64,000 bases of DNA from Candidatus Glassbacteria bacterium (GTDB taxonomy: Bacteria > Gemmatimonadota > Glassbacteria > GWA2-58-10). Made by a program: the position numbers and the translations under genes. The stretch is taken from the NCBI GenBank assembly GCA_019456185.1, contig VRUH01000005.1, positions 78,435 through 142,434 of the forward strand. Direction: 5' to 3'. The notes below the pieces were generated by a model. That model made no database searches, was not told the DNA's origin, and saw only the letters and a list, made by a program, of their open reading frames with translations. This document shows positions 43,512 to 53,307 of the stretch, in pieces. The first letter of the stretch is position 1, and each line of letters begins with the position of its first letter.

Positions 43512-44405
43512 ATGAACAGGCCGGCCGGATTCAAACGCCTTATCGCTGTGGTTTTCGTCCTGGTGTTCGCTTTGGTCTCGTATGCAGCCGCCGAGCCCCT
43601 GCGGGTAATCATGATCGGCGCCCACCCCGACGACTCCGAGGGCAAGGGCGGAGGGACTGCCGCGCTCTGGTCGGCGGCGGGTGCGAAAGTGCAGCTGGTG
43701 TCGGTGACCAACGGCGATGCAGGCCATCAGAGCGAGGGCGGCGGCGCACTGGCCCGCCGCCGGGCAGCCGAGAGCATGCGCAGCGCCGAAATTCTGGGCG
43801 TAAGCTGGCGCACCCTGGCGTTCCACGACGGGGAGCTGGAGCCGACCCTCGAGGCGCGCAAGGCGGTGATCCGCGCGATCCGTGAGTGGCGGGCGGATAT
43901 CGTCATCAGCCACCGCCCCAACGACTACCACCCCGACCATCGCTACACCGGCGTGATCGTCCAGGACGCGGCCTACATGGTGGCCGTGCCCAATATCTGC
44001 CCCGAGACCCCGCGCGTGGAGCGCAACCCGGTGTTCATGTATTTCCGCGACCGGTTCACCAAGCCCTACCCGTTCAGCCCGGACGTGGTGGTGGATATCG
44101 GACCCGTGATCGAGAAGAAGGTGCGGGCGATAAGCGAAATGGAAAGCCAGATGTTCGAGTGGGGACCCTGGATCGGCGGGCGCGACCTGAGCACTATTCC
44201 CACCGGCAAGGAGGAGCGGTTCCAGTGGATGATGTCCCGGCGGGGCCGGGCGCGGGTGGGGGCGGAGAACCCGTATTACGAGCAGCTGGTGGCGCGCTAC
44301 GGCAAAGCGCATGCGGACAAGGTGGGCTACACCGAGGCGTTCGAGCTCTGCGAGTACGGCAGGCGGCCCAGCAGGGAAGAACTTTGGGAGTTGTTCCCGA
44401 AGTGA
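43512..44405 (+). CDS. PIG-L/LmbE family deacetylase, copy 4 (exported)
   Basis: A 297-residue paralogue. The ATG at 43512 follows AAAGG by eight bases and opens a signal peptide of the same form as in copy 3 (FKRLIAVVFVLVFALVSYAAAE); longer in-frame starts upstream read through the intergenic region and were rejected. Catalytic motifs are MIGAHPDDSE and DYHPDHRYTG. It is the last member of the array; base composition falls sharply to AT-rich just after its stop. Confidence 0.92.
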   Translation: MNRPAGFKRLIAVVFVLVFALVSYAAAEPLRVIMIGAHPDDSEGKGGGTAALWSAAGAKVQLVSVTNGDAGHQSEGGGALARRRAAESMRSAEILGVSWRTLAFHDGELEPTLEARKAVIRAIREWRADIVISHRPNDYHPDHRYTGVIVQDAAYMVAVPNICPETPRVERNPVFMYFRDRFTKPYPFSPDVVVDIGPVIEKKVRAISEMESQMFEWGPWIGGRDLSTIPTGKEERFQWMMSRRGRARVGAENPYYEQLVARYGKAHADKVGYTEAFELCEYGRRPSREELWELFPK

Positions 44406-44822
44406 GAAATGAGAGAAATTATTATCAACTACGGTTCCCCGGAGCTTCACCCGAGGTTAACCGAATTAATTTCTTTGATTTATAAATACTGTCGGTATAA
44501 AGTGCAAAGATTATTTTAACATGAACCAGAAAAACATTGTTATTAATGATTAGAGCGCTTAAGTTGGCATGAAATAAAAGAATCTCTTGCTTAAGGCCAG
44601 AAAAGGCGAAAACCGGACATCGAAATTGAGGAACAGGCCTTAGGAGTTTCTTTTAACTTTTATAAAGTTAATATTTTGACGAGAGCACCACGAACTATCC
44701 AAGGTTTTTCTTAATAGTTTAGGACCGACGCACGAGCAAGGCAGGCTAAAATTCCTTAATCGGTTTTGCGTAGCTTAACAGGCAGAGTGAATAGATATTT
44801 ATAGCAAAAAGGCAAAGCGATA
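44406..44822. other. AT-rich gene-free junction
   Basis: About 415 bases, clearly richer in A and T than the PIG-L array to the left. No gene, tRNA or terminal repeat was seen. It marks the left edge of an AT-richer island that runs to about 46.5 kb and probably holds the promoter of the next two genes. Confidence 0.5.
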
Positions 44823-45419
44823 ATGATACGCATTGAGATACTGACAGTCTTTCTTACAATGCCCCTTACTGTGGCGGTCATGCAGTTCATGACTAACCCC
44901 CAGAAGGATCTGTGCACCCTTGGCATTTTTCTGTACTTCGTCATCAACAGCATTCGATTCTTCCAAGGAGATGTGAATCTCTATGCTGATCTCAGTATTT
45001 CACAGAAGGACGACCTCGCTGCCAGCCACAATGCAGTTTCCTTCTTTATAGGGGTAGCGTCGAAGTTTTGTTTCCTCTTGGCGGCTTACTGCATTGCGGA
45101 TAGTGTTGCGTTTTTTGCATATAATGGTCTTTGTTACTTGTTTGACTTATTTTGGCTTACGATTCTCAATCGGACGGTAGATCCGACTAAACCCCGTGGA
45201 GGACACCTGCTTGGGCTTTTCAAGAGTTGGCTAATACTTGACGGGATTGAGGCAATTATTTCTTTTGCTATGTCAATCGTAATCTACAAATTGAGTTATG
45301 ATCCTAAACCAAAGGAATACCTGGAGATTGGCACACTTGGTGTGCTTGGTCTTCTTTTAGCCATTGATTACTTGTTCAACGCGCGACACTATTTCCAGAA
45401 GCGAAATGCACAGCAATAG
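44823..45419 (+). CDS. Hypothetical integral membrane protein
   Basis: A 198-residue protein with about five membrane spans (about 5-22, 32-48, 72-92, 95-115, 135-155 and a last one near 168-185). No known motif; the short loops hold charged residues (ISQKDDLAASHN, NRTVDPTKPRGG). The codon use is AT-rich, unlike the genes to the left and right. It ends ten bases before the dehydrogenase gene, so they probably share a transcript. I do not recognise a family. Confidence 0.75.
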   Translation: MIRIEILTVFLTMPLTVAVMQFMTNPQKDLCTLGIFLYFVINSIRFFQGDVNLYADLSISQKDDLAASHNAVSFFIGVASKFCFLLAAYCIADSVAFFAYNGLCYLFDLFWLTILNRTVDPTKPRGGHLLGLFKSWLILDGIEAIISFAMSIVIYKLSYDPKPKEYLEIGTLGVLGLLLAIDYLFNARHYFQKRNAQQ

Positions 45420-45428
45420 GAAAGAATC

Positions 45429-46388
45429 GTGAGAATTGTTGTTGTTGACAATTTGCATCTTGACCCTGAGAACCGTCAGCGGCTTAAAAATCTAGGCGAA
45501 GTAGTGATATACAAAAATGATACTTACAATCAGGAACAAGTCATTCAAAGATTGCAAAATGCCAATATAGGCTTGATTCTATTTTCAAGAATAACTGATA
45601 GAGTACTTACAATGTGTCCCGATCTCAAAATGTTATCTTTGTGGTGCTCAGGTACCGACCACATTGATTTGACATCAGCTACAAAGCATCGTGTTCTTAT
45701 CTGCAACGTACCGGGATATGCGGAAGTTGCAGTGGCTGAACACGTTTTCGCAATGATTTTGGGGATTCTGCGGCACATCCCTCAGGCGGATAAACATGTT
45801 CGAGATGGTCAATTTAATTGGTCGGCTTTTTGTGGGCACGAATTGTGCGGCAAGACACTGGGTATTTTCGGGTTGGGAAAAATTGGCTCTTGTTTGGCTC
45901 GTATTGCGCACGGTTTCGGCATGAAGGTAATCGCTTGCTCGAAAACGCACAGGAAAAGAAAAGAAAACGAATTAGGAGTGACCTATGTTTCTATGGATAA
46001 CCTCCTTCGTGAGAGCGATGTTGTCAGCGTGCATGCCGCTTTGACTTCAGAAACAGAATCAATCTTTGGAGAGCCTGAATTCCGCAAAATGAAATCCTCT
46101 GCTTTGTTTGTGAATACGGCTCGTGGGGGAATTGTAAAATATCCAGAGCTTGCAGACGCATTGATGCGTGGTGAGATAGCCGGAGCATGTATCGACGTAT
46201 ACTCTCATGAACCTCCTTCAGAGGAAGTGAGCTTATTTTCTCCGCTTAATGTCATCATGACACCACACATTGGTTATAACACTGAAGAGGCTGTTCGAAG
46301 ATGCACGACGGTTTGTGTTGACAATGTGGAACGCTTTCTGGCTGGCCAACCATTGAATAACGTCAACGATCTGGAGAAAGGTTGCTAA
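45429..46388 (+). CDS. D-isomer-specific 2-hydroxyacid dehydrogenase
   Basis: A 319-residue NAD-dependent dehydrogenase of the phosphoglycerate/D-lactate/glycerate dehydrogenase family. The NAD fold is FGLGKIGSCLARIAHGFGMKVIACS. Catalytic residues: Arg in NTARGGIV, Glu in CIDVYSHEPP and His in MTPHIGYNTEE. It reduces a 2-oxoacid or oxidises the D-hydroxyacid; no C-terminal ACT domain is present, so it is not a long SerA. Start is a GTG. AT-rich codon use and the unknown membrane-protein partner suggest both genes came in together by transfer. Confidence 0.9.
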   Translation: MRIVVVDNLHLDPENRQRLKNLGEVVIYKNDTYNQEQVIQRLQNANIGLILFSRITDRVLTMCPDLKMLSLWCSGTDHIDLTSATKHRVLICNVPGYAEVAVAEHVFAMILGILRHIPQADKHVRDGQFNWSAFCGHELCGKTLGIFGLGKIGSCLARIAHGFGMKVIACSKTHRKRKENELGVTYVSMDNLLRESDVVSVHAALTSETESIFGEPEFRKMKSSALFVNTARGGIVKYPELADALMRGEIAGACIDVYSHEPPSEEVSLFSPLNVIMTPHIGYNTEEAVRRCTTVCVDNVERFLAGQPLNNVNDLEKGC

Positions 46389-46507
46389 CACAGGAAGACT
46401 TTGATTAAAAAAGGTGTTCACCCATGTCAGTCGGCGTTTATTAATCAATCACTACCTTGCTTTTTTTAAATCCATAATACTCATCCGTCCTGTGGGCAAC
46501 GAGCCCC

Positions 46508-47779
46508 TCACCCAATCTTCTCCATCCCCCGCATATACGTTCGCAGCACCTCGGGGACTCTCACTGTCCCGTCGGGGTTCTGGAACGTTTCCAGGATCGC
46601 GATCACGGTGCGCGGCAGGGCCAGCCCGGAGCCGTTGAGCGTATGGACATACTCCGGTTTTTCCCGCGGCCCGGCCCGGAAGCGGATCCCGGCGCGGCGG
46701 GCCTGGAAGTCCTCGAAATTGCTGCACGATGATACCTCCAGATAACGCTCCACTCCCGGCGCCCAGACCTCGATGTCGTAGCACTTGGCCGCGGCGAAAG
46801 ATATATCGGCGGTGCACAGACTCAGCACGCGGTAGTGCAGGCCCAGGCGCTGGAGCATATCCTCGGCGTTGCCCAGCAGGGTCTCGAGTTCATCGTAGCT
46901 CGTCCCGGGCCGCACGAATTTGACCATCTCCACCTTGTCGAACTGGTGGACCCGGAACAGCCCGCGGGTGTCCTTGCCGTAACTGCCGGCCTCGCGGCGG
47001 AAACAGGGGGTGTAGGCGGTGTAGCAGATCGGCAGGCTGTCGCCGTCCAGGATCTGTTCGCGGTGGATATTGGTCACCGGAACCTCGGCGGTGGGGATCA
47101 GGAACAGGTCGTCGCGATCAATCCGGTACATGTCCTCTTCCATCTTCGGCAGCTGGCCCGTGCTGGTCATGCAGTCGCGGTTGACGATAAACGGCGGCGA
47201 AACCTCGGTATAGCCGTGTTCGGTCACGTGGACGTCGAGCATCCAGTTGATCAGCGCCCGCTCCAACAGCGCGCCGTCCCCGATGAACAGGCTGAACCCG
47301 CTGCCGGCCAGTTTGGCGGCCGCACCGAAATCCGCCAGCCCCAGTTGCTCGGTCACCTCCCAGTGGGGCTTGGGCTGCCAGGCCAGGTCGGGTTTCTCTC
47401 CCCAGGAGCGGAGTTCGACATTGTCCGCCTCGCTGCTGCCGACCGGCACGCTTTCGTGGGGAAGATTGGGCACTTCCAGCAGCAGGCTGTCCAGTTCCCG
47501 TTCCAGATCGGCCAGTTCGGTATCCATCTCCTTGATCCGGCCGGCCACCTCGCGCATCCGCTCGATCAACTCCCTGTCCGGTCCGCCCTGTTTCTTGGCC
47601 GCGGCGATCTGCTGGTTGGCCTGGTTGCGCTCGGCCTTGAGGCTTTCGCTCTCGGCCAGCAGGCCTCGGCGTTGCTCGTCGAGCGCCAGCAGGCGGTCGA
47701 AATCGATAGCGACCTGCTTGTTGGCCACGCCCCGTTCAACCGCCTCGCGGTTCTGCCTGATATACTTGATATCGAGCAT
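46508..47779 (-). CDS. serS: Seryl-tRNA synthetase
   Basis: A 423-residue class II aminoacyl-tRNA synthetase that charges tRNA-Ser (and tRNA-Sec). The N-terminal coiled-coil arm (about 25-100: [24 protein letters not shown]) binds the tRNA long arm. Motif 2 is [26 protein letters not shown] and motif 3 is [36 protein letters not shown] is also typical. The ATG at 47779 has GGGAG about ten bases upstream and matches the family start ([10 protein letters not shown]); a longer frame would reach into the glycosyltransferase region. Confidence 0.97.
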   Translation of the reverse strand: MLDIKYIRQNREAVERGVANKQVAIDFDRLLALDEQRRGLLAESESLKAERNQANQQIAAAKKQGGPDRELIERMREVAGRIKEMDTELADLERELDSLLLEVPNLPHESVPVGSSEADNVELRSWGEKPDLAWQPKPHWEVTEQLGLADFGAAAKLAGSGFSLFIGDGALLERALINWMLDVHVTEHGYTEVSPPFIVNRDCMTSTGQLPKMEEDMYRIDRDDLFLIPTAEVPVTNIHREQILDGDSLPICYTAYTPCFRREAGSYGKDTRGLFRVHQFDKVEMVKFVRPGTSYDELETLLGNAEDMLQRLGLHYRVLSLCTADISFAAAKCYDIEVWAPGVERYLEVSSCSNFEDFQARRAGIRFRAGPREKPEYVHTLNGSGLALPRTVIAILETFQNPDGTVRVPEVLRTYMRGMEKIG

Positions 47780-47837
47780 TCGTAGCTTACTCCCTGTGCC
47801 GATTGGTTTGCGTAAGGTTATTTCCAGCGGCAGCGGC

Positions 47838-49106
47838 TCAGGCGCCCTGGGGGATTTCCACGACATGGCCGCCGGGCGGCGGGCTGGCGAGCAGACCCTT
47901 GAAGACGTGCTCCAGCCTGAGCGCCTGTTCGCGGCGGCTGAAATTTTCGATTACGAAGCGACGGCCGTTTTCGCCCAGCCGGCGGCATAGCTCGCGGTCC
48001 TCGTAGAGCTGGACTATCGCATCGCTCATCTCGTAGAAATTTTCCGGCGACACGTAGACCCCCGCCTCGGCCTCCTCGAATATCCTGCGCGCCTCGCCGT
48101 CGACCGAGAGGATGATCGGTATGCCGCAGGCCATGAAATCGAACATTTTCGACGGGATGAACGTGTCGAACACGGTATCGTCCTTGAGCGAGACCAGCAG
48201 CACGTCGCTGAGGTTGAGATAGGGCGTAATCCTGTTGATCGGGACCTGGGAGTGGAAGAACACGTTGTTCAGGCGCAGTTCGCGGGTCAGATCGATCAGG
48301 CTGCGTTTTACCGGCCCTTCGCCGATCATCAGCAGGGCGATATCGTCGTAATGGCGCAGCAGCTTTGCCGCGTGCAGGGTGGACCACAGGCCCTGGGCGA
48401 TACCCAGCGTACCGGCGAAGGTAACCACGAACTTGCCGTCCAGCCCCAGGGATTTCTTGAGATCCTTGTCGGTTTGCTGGGGCACGAACAGGTCGACCAC
48501 GGTCCCGTTGGGGATATAGTGGATTTTCTCCCGGCCTCCCACCTTGTTGCTGATAAAGTCGCAGAACCCGCGGGTGACCGCCACGATCGCATCGGCGTTA
48601 TTGTACAGGATCTGCTCGATCTTCTCGGCCATCTCCACTATCCGGCGGTTGGAAAGCTCGCCCAGGGCCGTGGCCGCGGCGGGCCACAGGTCGCGCACAT
48701 CAAGCACGAACTTGCCGCGTTTGAAAATCGACAGGAGGTAGCCGCTCACGCCAACGAACAGCGGCGGGCTGGTGGCGAAGATGATGTCGTACTTGCCCCG
48801 GAAATACAGCCCGGCGAAAAAGCTCATCACCATGTAGGAGAGATAGAACAGGATGCGGTTGGCGAAATTTTTCTTCTCCCTGGCCCAGACCCAGACCCGG
48901 ATCACCCTGATCCCGTCGTACTCCTCCTCGATGAACAGCTGGCCCTGGTATTTCTCGTGGACAATCCCGATCGGGTGGTTGGGCACCTCGGTGATGACGG
49001 TTACATCGTGCCCGTGGTCGATCAGGTTGCGGGCGAACTCGTGGATTCGTGTCTGGGTGGCGCCCACCTCGGGGTAGAAATACTGGGTGAGCATCAGGAT
49101 TTTCAT
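47838..49106 (-). CDS. Glycosyltransferase family 4 (WbuB-like)
   Basis: A 422-residue GT-B enzyme. The N-terminal acceptor domain starts [20 protein letters not shown]; a partly hydrophobic segment ([18 protein letters not shown]) suggests membrane contact. The donor domain has [56 protein letters not shown] and [16 protein letters not shown]. It matches sugar transferases such as N-acetyl-fucosamine or similar transferases of O-antigen and capsule synthesis. It lies 58 bases upstream of serS on the same strand. Other polysaccharide genes follow to the right. Confidence 0.9.
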   Translation of the reverse strand: MKILMLTQYFYPEVGATQTRIHEFARNLIDHGHDVTVITEVPNHPIGIVHEKYQGQLFIEEEYDGIRVIRVWVWAREKKNFANRILFYLSYMVMSFFAGLYFRGKYDIIFATSPPLFVGVSGYLLSIFKRGKFVLDVRDLWPAAATALGELSNRRIVEMAEKIEQILYNNADAIVAVTRGFCDFISNKVGGREKIHYIPNGTVVDLFVPQQTDKDLKKSLGLDGKFVVTFAGTLGIAQGLWSTLHAAKLLRHYDDIALLMIGEGPVKRSLIDLTRELRLNNVFFHSQVPINRITPYLNLSDVLLVSLKDDTVFDTFIPSKMFDFMACGIPIILSVDGEARRIFEEAEAGVYVSPENFYEMSDAIVQLYEDRELCRRLGENGRRFVIENFSRREQALRLEHVFKGLLASPPPGGHVVEIPQGA

Positions 49107-49286
49107 CGAGCCGCCTGGAGCCAAGGAATTACCTGCCGTGTGACGGAACTGCTTCTGTTGTGGATGGTTAAGTTAACCGACGCCGCCGGGCTTGTCAATG
49201 CGGATGGAGGCTGGGGTCTCTTGCATGGCCGGGAGACATGATTTATTTTCGCGTTAAGTATTTTCATTCTCCCGGTGAGTGAATCG

Positions 49287-50708
49287 ATGTCTTTCACGCA
49301 GAATGTGTACGAACGCCTGCCCCTGTCGCTCCAAAACGTGGCGGTCAGCGCCTATGGCTGGTACTGGAAAAGACTGCGTCTGGGCGGTGTGTTCGAAAGC
49401 CGCCTGAACGACTGGCGGGAGCGGGAGAGCTGGAACGACGAGCGATTGCATGGCTGGCAGGTGCGCAGGCTGCGCGAGGTGCTATGCACGGCCTGGGACA
49501 GCACGGAGTTTTACCGGCCTTTCTGGACTCCGCATGGCGCAACCCGATCGCACCTGGAGAAATTCGAGCTGGAAGACCTGGAACGCTTGCCGGTTGTAGG
49601 GAAAGAGAACCTCAGGACAAGTCCCGGATGCAACTGGCGCGGCGGTCCCGGCAGCCGTGAAGTGGGTTTTGTCCGCTCGACGAGCGGTTCCACAGGCACG
49701 CCGCTCAGGGTCGGTTTCAGCCGCGAGGTGTTCCAAGACATTTACGGCGCGGTTGAGGCGCGCTCCTACAACTGGGCAGGTGTGTCAATCCGCGAGTCGC
49801 GCTCGATGCTCGGAAGCCGTCCGATCGTTCCAGCCTCGCAGAACGGCCCGCCGTTCTGGCGCTACAACATGTTCGAGCGCCAGGTGTACCTGTCCGGTTT
49901 ACACCTGTCCTCCTCCTCAGTGGGGGATTATGCCGATGCGCTGAACCGTTTCCGTCCAGTGACCATGACCGGCTATGCCAGCGCCCAAAGCATACTGGCC
50001 GGGCTGCTGGAGGCAGCGGGCTTGGAAGTGCACTCGCCGCGGGCGGTAATCGCCACCTCTGACGCGCTGGATGATAAAATGAAGATGACTCTGGAGAGTG
50101 TATTCCGCGCCCAGGTGCACCAGAGCTGGGGGCTGGTTGAAAACTGCGCGTTCGCAACGACATGTGAACACGGCAGGTTACACGTGCACCCGGATTTCGG
50201 GATTGTGGAGGTGTTGGGTGAGGACAACAGCCGGGCGGCTCCGGGTGAGACCGGGCGGCTTGTCGTCACCGGGCTGACAAACACGACCAGCCTTTTCATT
50301 CGCTACGACACCGGAGACCTCGGCGCCTGGAGCGGGGCTCCCTGTCCCTGCGGGCGCGGAACGTTTCCCGTGCTGGCAGAAATTGTGGGCCGGGTGGAGG
50401 ATGTGGTAGTGGGAGCCAACGATGTACGCTTGCGCCGGTTCGACCGCGTATTCACCGATTTTCCCTCCATCCGCCGCGCCCAGGTGATCCAGGAAAGCCG
50501 GGAGCTTGTCCGGGTGCTGCTGGAGGCGGACCCGGATTACGAAAATCGCTTTAGCGGGCAGATCTCCGCGAGGATGCGGGATCTGCTGGGCGCTATGCGG
50601 ATAGAAGTCGAGAAAGTGGATTCGATACCCCTGACAGCGGGCGGCAAGTTCCGGGCGGTAATTTCCCGTATTTCAGAGGGCGGAGAGTATCAGTCGAGCA
50701 TGGAATGA
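49287..50708 (+). CDS. CapK/phenylacetate-CoA ligase-like adenylating enzyme
   Basis: A 473-residue member of the ANL superfamily in the CapK/PaaK branch. The ATP loop is STSGSTGTPLRVGF; the second core is VIATSDALDD...QSWGLVENCAFATTCEHGRLHVHPDFGIVEV; then TSLFIRYDTGDLGAW and CPCGRGTFPVLAEIVGR with a zinc-like CPCGR motif. CapK-type proteins are found in capsule and exopolysaccharide loci, where an acyl or amino acid may be activated to decorate sugar units; the exact substrate is unknown. The ATG at 49287 has GGTGAG seven bases upstream; a GTG at 49275 is in frame. Its 3' end overlaps the convergent glycosyltransferase by 19 bases. Confidence 0.87.
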   Translation: MSFTQNVYERLPLSLQNVAVSAYGWYWKRLRLGGVFESRLNDWRERESWNDERLHGWQVRRLREVLCTAWDSTEFYRPFWTPHGATRSHLEKFELEDLERLPVVGKENLRTSPGCNWRGGPGSREVGFVRSTSGSTGTPLRVGFSREVFQDIYGAVEARSYNWAGVSIRESRSMLGSRPIVPASQNGPPFWRYNMFERQVYLSGLHLSSSSVGDYADALNRFRPVTMTGYASAQSILAGLLEAAGLEVHSPRAVIATSDALDDKMKMTLESVFRAQVHQSWGLVENCAFATTCEHGRLHVHPDFGIVEVLGEDNSRAAPGETGRLVVTGLTNTTSLFIRYDTGDLGAWSGAPCPCGRGTFPVLAEIVGRVEDVVVGANDVRLRRFDRVFTDFPSIRRAQVIQESRELVRVLLEADPDYENRFSGQISARMRDLLGAMRIEVEKVDSIPLTAGGKFRAVISRISEGGEYQSSME

Positions 50709-51841
50709 TAAAGATCGGCCAGGGTCCGGGAGGTTGCCTCGGGATGGTAATAACTTCGCGCTTTCCCGTAATTGGCGGCCCCGATTTTCTTTCGTAGCCC
50801 AGGGTCGCGCAGAAGCTGTTCGAGCCTGTCGGCCAACATTCGGCTGTCCCCGACAGGTACGAGAAATCCGTTCACCCCCTCAGCCAGCGCGTCGGGTATC
50901 CCGCCGACCGGAGTTGCCACCACGGGCAAGCCAACGGCCATGGCCTCGAGCAAGGCTATCGGCAGCCCCTCTGCCCGGGACGGCAGGCAGAACAGCGCAG
51001 CTTTCGCCAGCAGCCCGATCAGTTCCGGCGGGTGCACCTCTCCGAGAAAAATAACCTCGCCGAGATCTCTTTCAGCCACCAGCGACCGGTAAGCGTCGAT
51101 CCCTCCCTCCTCCTCTTGGTCTCCCGCCAATACGACCGGATTTGTTACGCCGCGCGAACGCAACAGAGACACAGCTTCGAGCAGGACATCCACTCCTTTG
51201 CGCGGGCCGACCGAACCGGTGAACACCACTGTCTCTCCGTCTCCCCGGCCACCTTCTGCGCTGAAAAAATTTTCCTTCGCGCAGTTGGGAACGATTTCCA
51301 GCCTGGATTCGGTTATCGATCCGCAGAATTCTTTCCAGTAGGAGCTGAGGACGACTATGACATCGGCCCGGTCGAGGATCAACCGGATCAAGGGTTTGAA
51401 GCGACTTGCCGTGTAGAATGACTCGAACATCCCTCCGTGCATATGCAGCACGGTCCGTCGCCGGAAAAGGCGGCAGACCAGGAGCAGAACGCCTTTTTCC
51501 CAGAAAGACAGGAACGATGAAGAATGGATGTGTGCGATCGATGGACGCTCCGAAAGCAGAAGAGTCAGCAGGCGGACCGCCAGGAGCAGGCTGCCGCCCA
51601 GCCGCCGTAATTTCCCGGCTCTCAAACGCGGGCTCAGCGTGGTGTCCAGGCAGATCAGGCGGAACTGTTCGCGCAGCTGGGGACTGGCGAGCTGGCAGGC
51701 GACAAAGCTGGCGATCCCGCCGGTCACGGCCGGTGGTTTCGGGCCGACCACGAGGATTGTTTTTTTGTCAGTTTTCAGAACGGTCGGCTCCGCGAGTAGC
51801 ACGATAAACGGGGGTGAATATGGCGAGTATCTGTTTAACAT
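50690..51841 (-). CDS. Glycosyltransferase family 4
   Basis: A GT-B glycosyltransferase of about 383 residues. The N-terminal domain begins with KKTILVVGPKPPAVTGGIASFV after a tail of uncertain length; the donor domain has VVFTGSVGPRKGVDVLLEAV and the EX7E-like CLPSRAEGLPIALLEAMAVGLPVVATPVGGIPDAL. The start is not certain: ATG at 51841 was used, a TTG at 51898 would add 19 residues, and the conserved part starts about 25 residues inside. No good ribosome site was found for any. It is read toward the CapK-like gene and overlaps its end by 19 bases. Confidence 0.85.
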   Translation of the reverse strand: MLNRYSPYSPPFIVLLAEPTVLKTDKKTILVVGPKPPAVTGGIASFVACQLASPQLREQFRLICLDTTLSPRLRAGKLRRLGGSLLLAVRLLTLLLSERPSIAHIHSSSFLSFWEKGVLLLVCRLFRRRTVLHMHGGMFESFYTASRFKPLIRLILDRADVIVVLSSYWKEFCGSITESRLEIVPNCAKENFFSAEGGRGDGETVVFTGSVGPRKGVDVLLEAVSLLRSRGVTNPVVLAGDQEEEGGIDAYRSLVAERDLGEVIFLGEVHPPELIGLLAKAALFCLPSRAEGLPIALLEAMAVGLPVVATPVGGIPDALAEGVNGFLVPVGDSRMLADRLEQLLRDPGLRKKIGAANYGKARSYYHPEATSRTLADLYHSMLD

Positions 51842-51978
51842 ATTAGGATTATTACCGGACGGCAAGTGGCTCAGGGTAAGCCCATGCCGGCTGTTCAATT
51901 GACTGGCGCGGCGGATAATAAACGGTATATTAAGTGGTTACAAGCTTTACCCGTAATTCCAGCCAATGGATAAGCGCA

Positions 51979-53307
51979 ATGAATGTCCGGGCCGATACAG
52001 CCGGGGATTACAACTGGATCGTGGTCGCCGCCTCACTTGTCGCGGCGGTGATCAGCCTGATTCTCTACTGGCAACTGCAATTTCCCATCGCCTCTGCTGT
52101 TACGGTCGCGCTGGTGTTTCTGGCCGTGGCCGTGGCCCGTCCCTCGGCTGCCCTGGCATTACTGTGCGCCGTGCTGCCGGTGGAGGGTATCGCCGCGGCG
52201 AACATCGAGATGACCGAGGTACGCGCGGTGGGGATCGGCGTGTTCGTGATCTGGGTCGTCCACCTGGTGCTTTACCGCAAGCTGATCCGGGTAAACCGGA
52301 CTTTTCTGCTTGGCGCGGCGCTGGTAGCCTGGGCCGGAGTAAGCTTGCTCTGGGCTACCAATTTTGAGATAACCGGTGCCTACTATTTTACACTGATTCA
52401 GGTCCTTTTACTGGCTTTACTGTGTATCAACGTGATCGAGAACGAAACCGATTTCAGGCTGGTGCTCGGCGGCCTCCTGCTCGGGGCGTTGATTACCAGC
52501 CACCTGTCGCTGGCCGTTTTCGTGGAAAACGTGGTCGAGCGGGCCAGGACGTTCGAGGCCCAGAATCCCAACTCCTATGCGATGGTTGTCGGGTTTTCGA
52601 TGCTCGGCGGAATGTACCTGATGCGTTCCATGCGGCGCTGGTGGATCAAGGTCGGGCTGCTGCTGGCAACATTGTTTATGGCCGTGCCCCTGATCCTGGC
52701 CCAGAGCCGGACCGCCTGGATGGCGACTGTCGCAGGCTTCGCGGTAATGATTTGGCACACGCGACACCGCGTCCGTAATTTCCTGATCCTGTTCGTTATT
52801 ACCGCCGGGCTGCTGGCCGGGTTGTTCGCGGCCGGATTGGTCAACATCACTCTGGTGGAACGGACCAGCCAGTTGATGACCATGCGCGAAAAAGGGACCA
52901 GCAGGTTCGACGTCTGGATGGTGGCGTCGAACATGATCGCCGACAATCCCGTACTCGGTGTCGGCTACATGCAGTTCCCCTCCAGGTTCAACCAGTACAG
53001 GCCAGCCACGCCCTCGATCCGCCGCGACCTGCACAGCAGGCGCGACCCCCACAGCACCTATTTCTCGGTTATCGCGGAACTGGGCATCGTGGGCTTTGCG
53101 CTGTTGATGGCCATGCTGTGGAGCGCCTGCCGGGAGGAGAAAATACATCCCGGGGGCAAACCCTGGCTCAGCGATTCGTTCGTTGTGTACCTGATGATGT
53201 TTTCGGTCGGGGGTACGCTGCTGCACGCCAAGCTGTTCTGGGTCGGCCTGGCTCTTGCCGCCAAAGCCCGTCACCTGGCGGCTGTCCGGGAGGAGAATCT
53301 CGAATGA
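51979..53307 (+). CDS. O-antigen ligase/polymerase family membrane protein
   Basis: A 442-residue protein with about 11-12 membrane spans and one larger periplasmic loop (about 335-375: MQFPSRFNQYRPATPSIRRDLHSRRDPHSTYFSVIAELG), which has the HS-containing signature of Wzy/WaaL-like enzymes. These join polysaccharide repeat units or attach them to lipid A core in the periplasm. The ATG at 51979 is preferred; a GTG at 51934 is possible. The gene is coupled by ATGA overlap to the next glycosyltransferase. Confidence 0.85.
   Translation: MNVRADTAGDYNWIVVAASLVAAVISLILYWQLQFPIASAVTVALVFLAVAVARPSAALALLCAVLPVEGIAAANIEMTEVRAVGIGVFVIWVVHLVLYRKLIRVNRTFLLGAALVAWAGVSLLWATNFEITGAYYFTLIQVLLLALLCINVIENETDFRLVLGGLLLGALITSHLSLAVFVENVVERARTFEAQNPNSYAMVVGFSMLGGMYLMRSMRRWWIKVGLLLATLFMAVPLILAQSRTAWMATVAGFAVMIWHTRHRVRNFLILFVITAGLLAGLFAAGLVNITLVERTSQLMTMREKGTSRFDVWMVASNMIADNPVLGVGYMQFPSRFNQYRPATPSIRRDLHSRRDPHSTYFSVIAELGIVGFALLMAMLWSACREEKIHPGGKPWLSDSFVVYLMMFSVGGTLLHAKLFWVGLALAAKARHLAAVREENLE

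Noticed and set aside
43467..44450. A 327-codon minus-strand frame over PIG-L copy 4, and similar ones over the other copies
   Set aside because: Mirror frames produced by GC-rich codon use; they recur in each copy only because the copies are similar.
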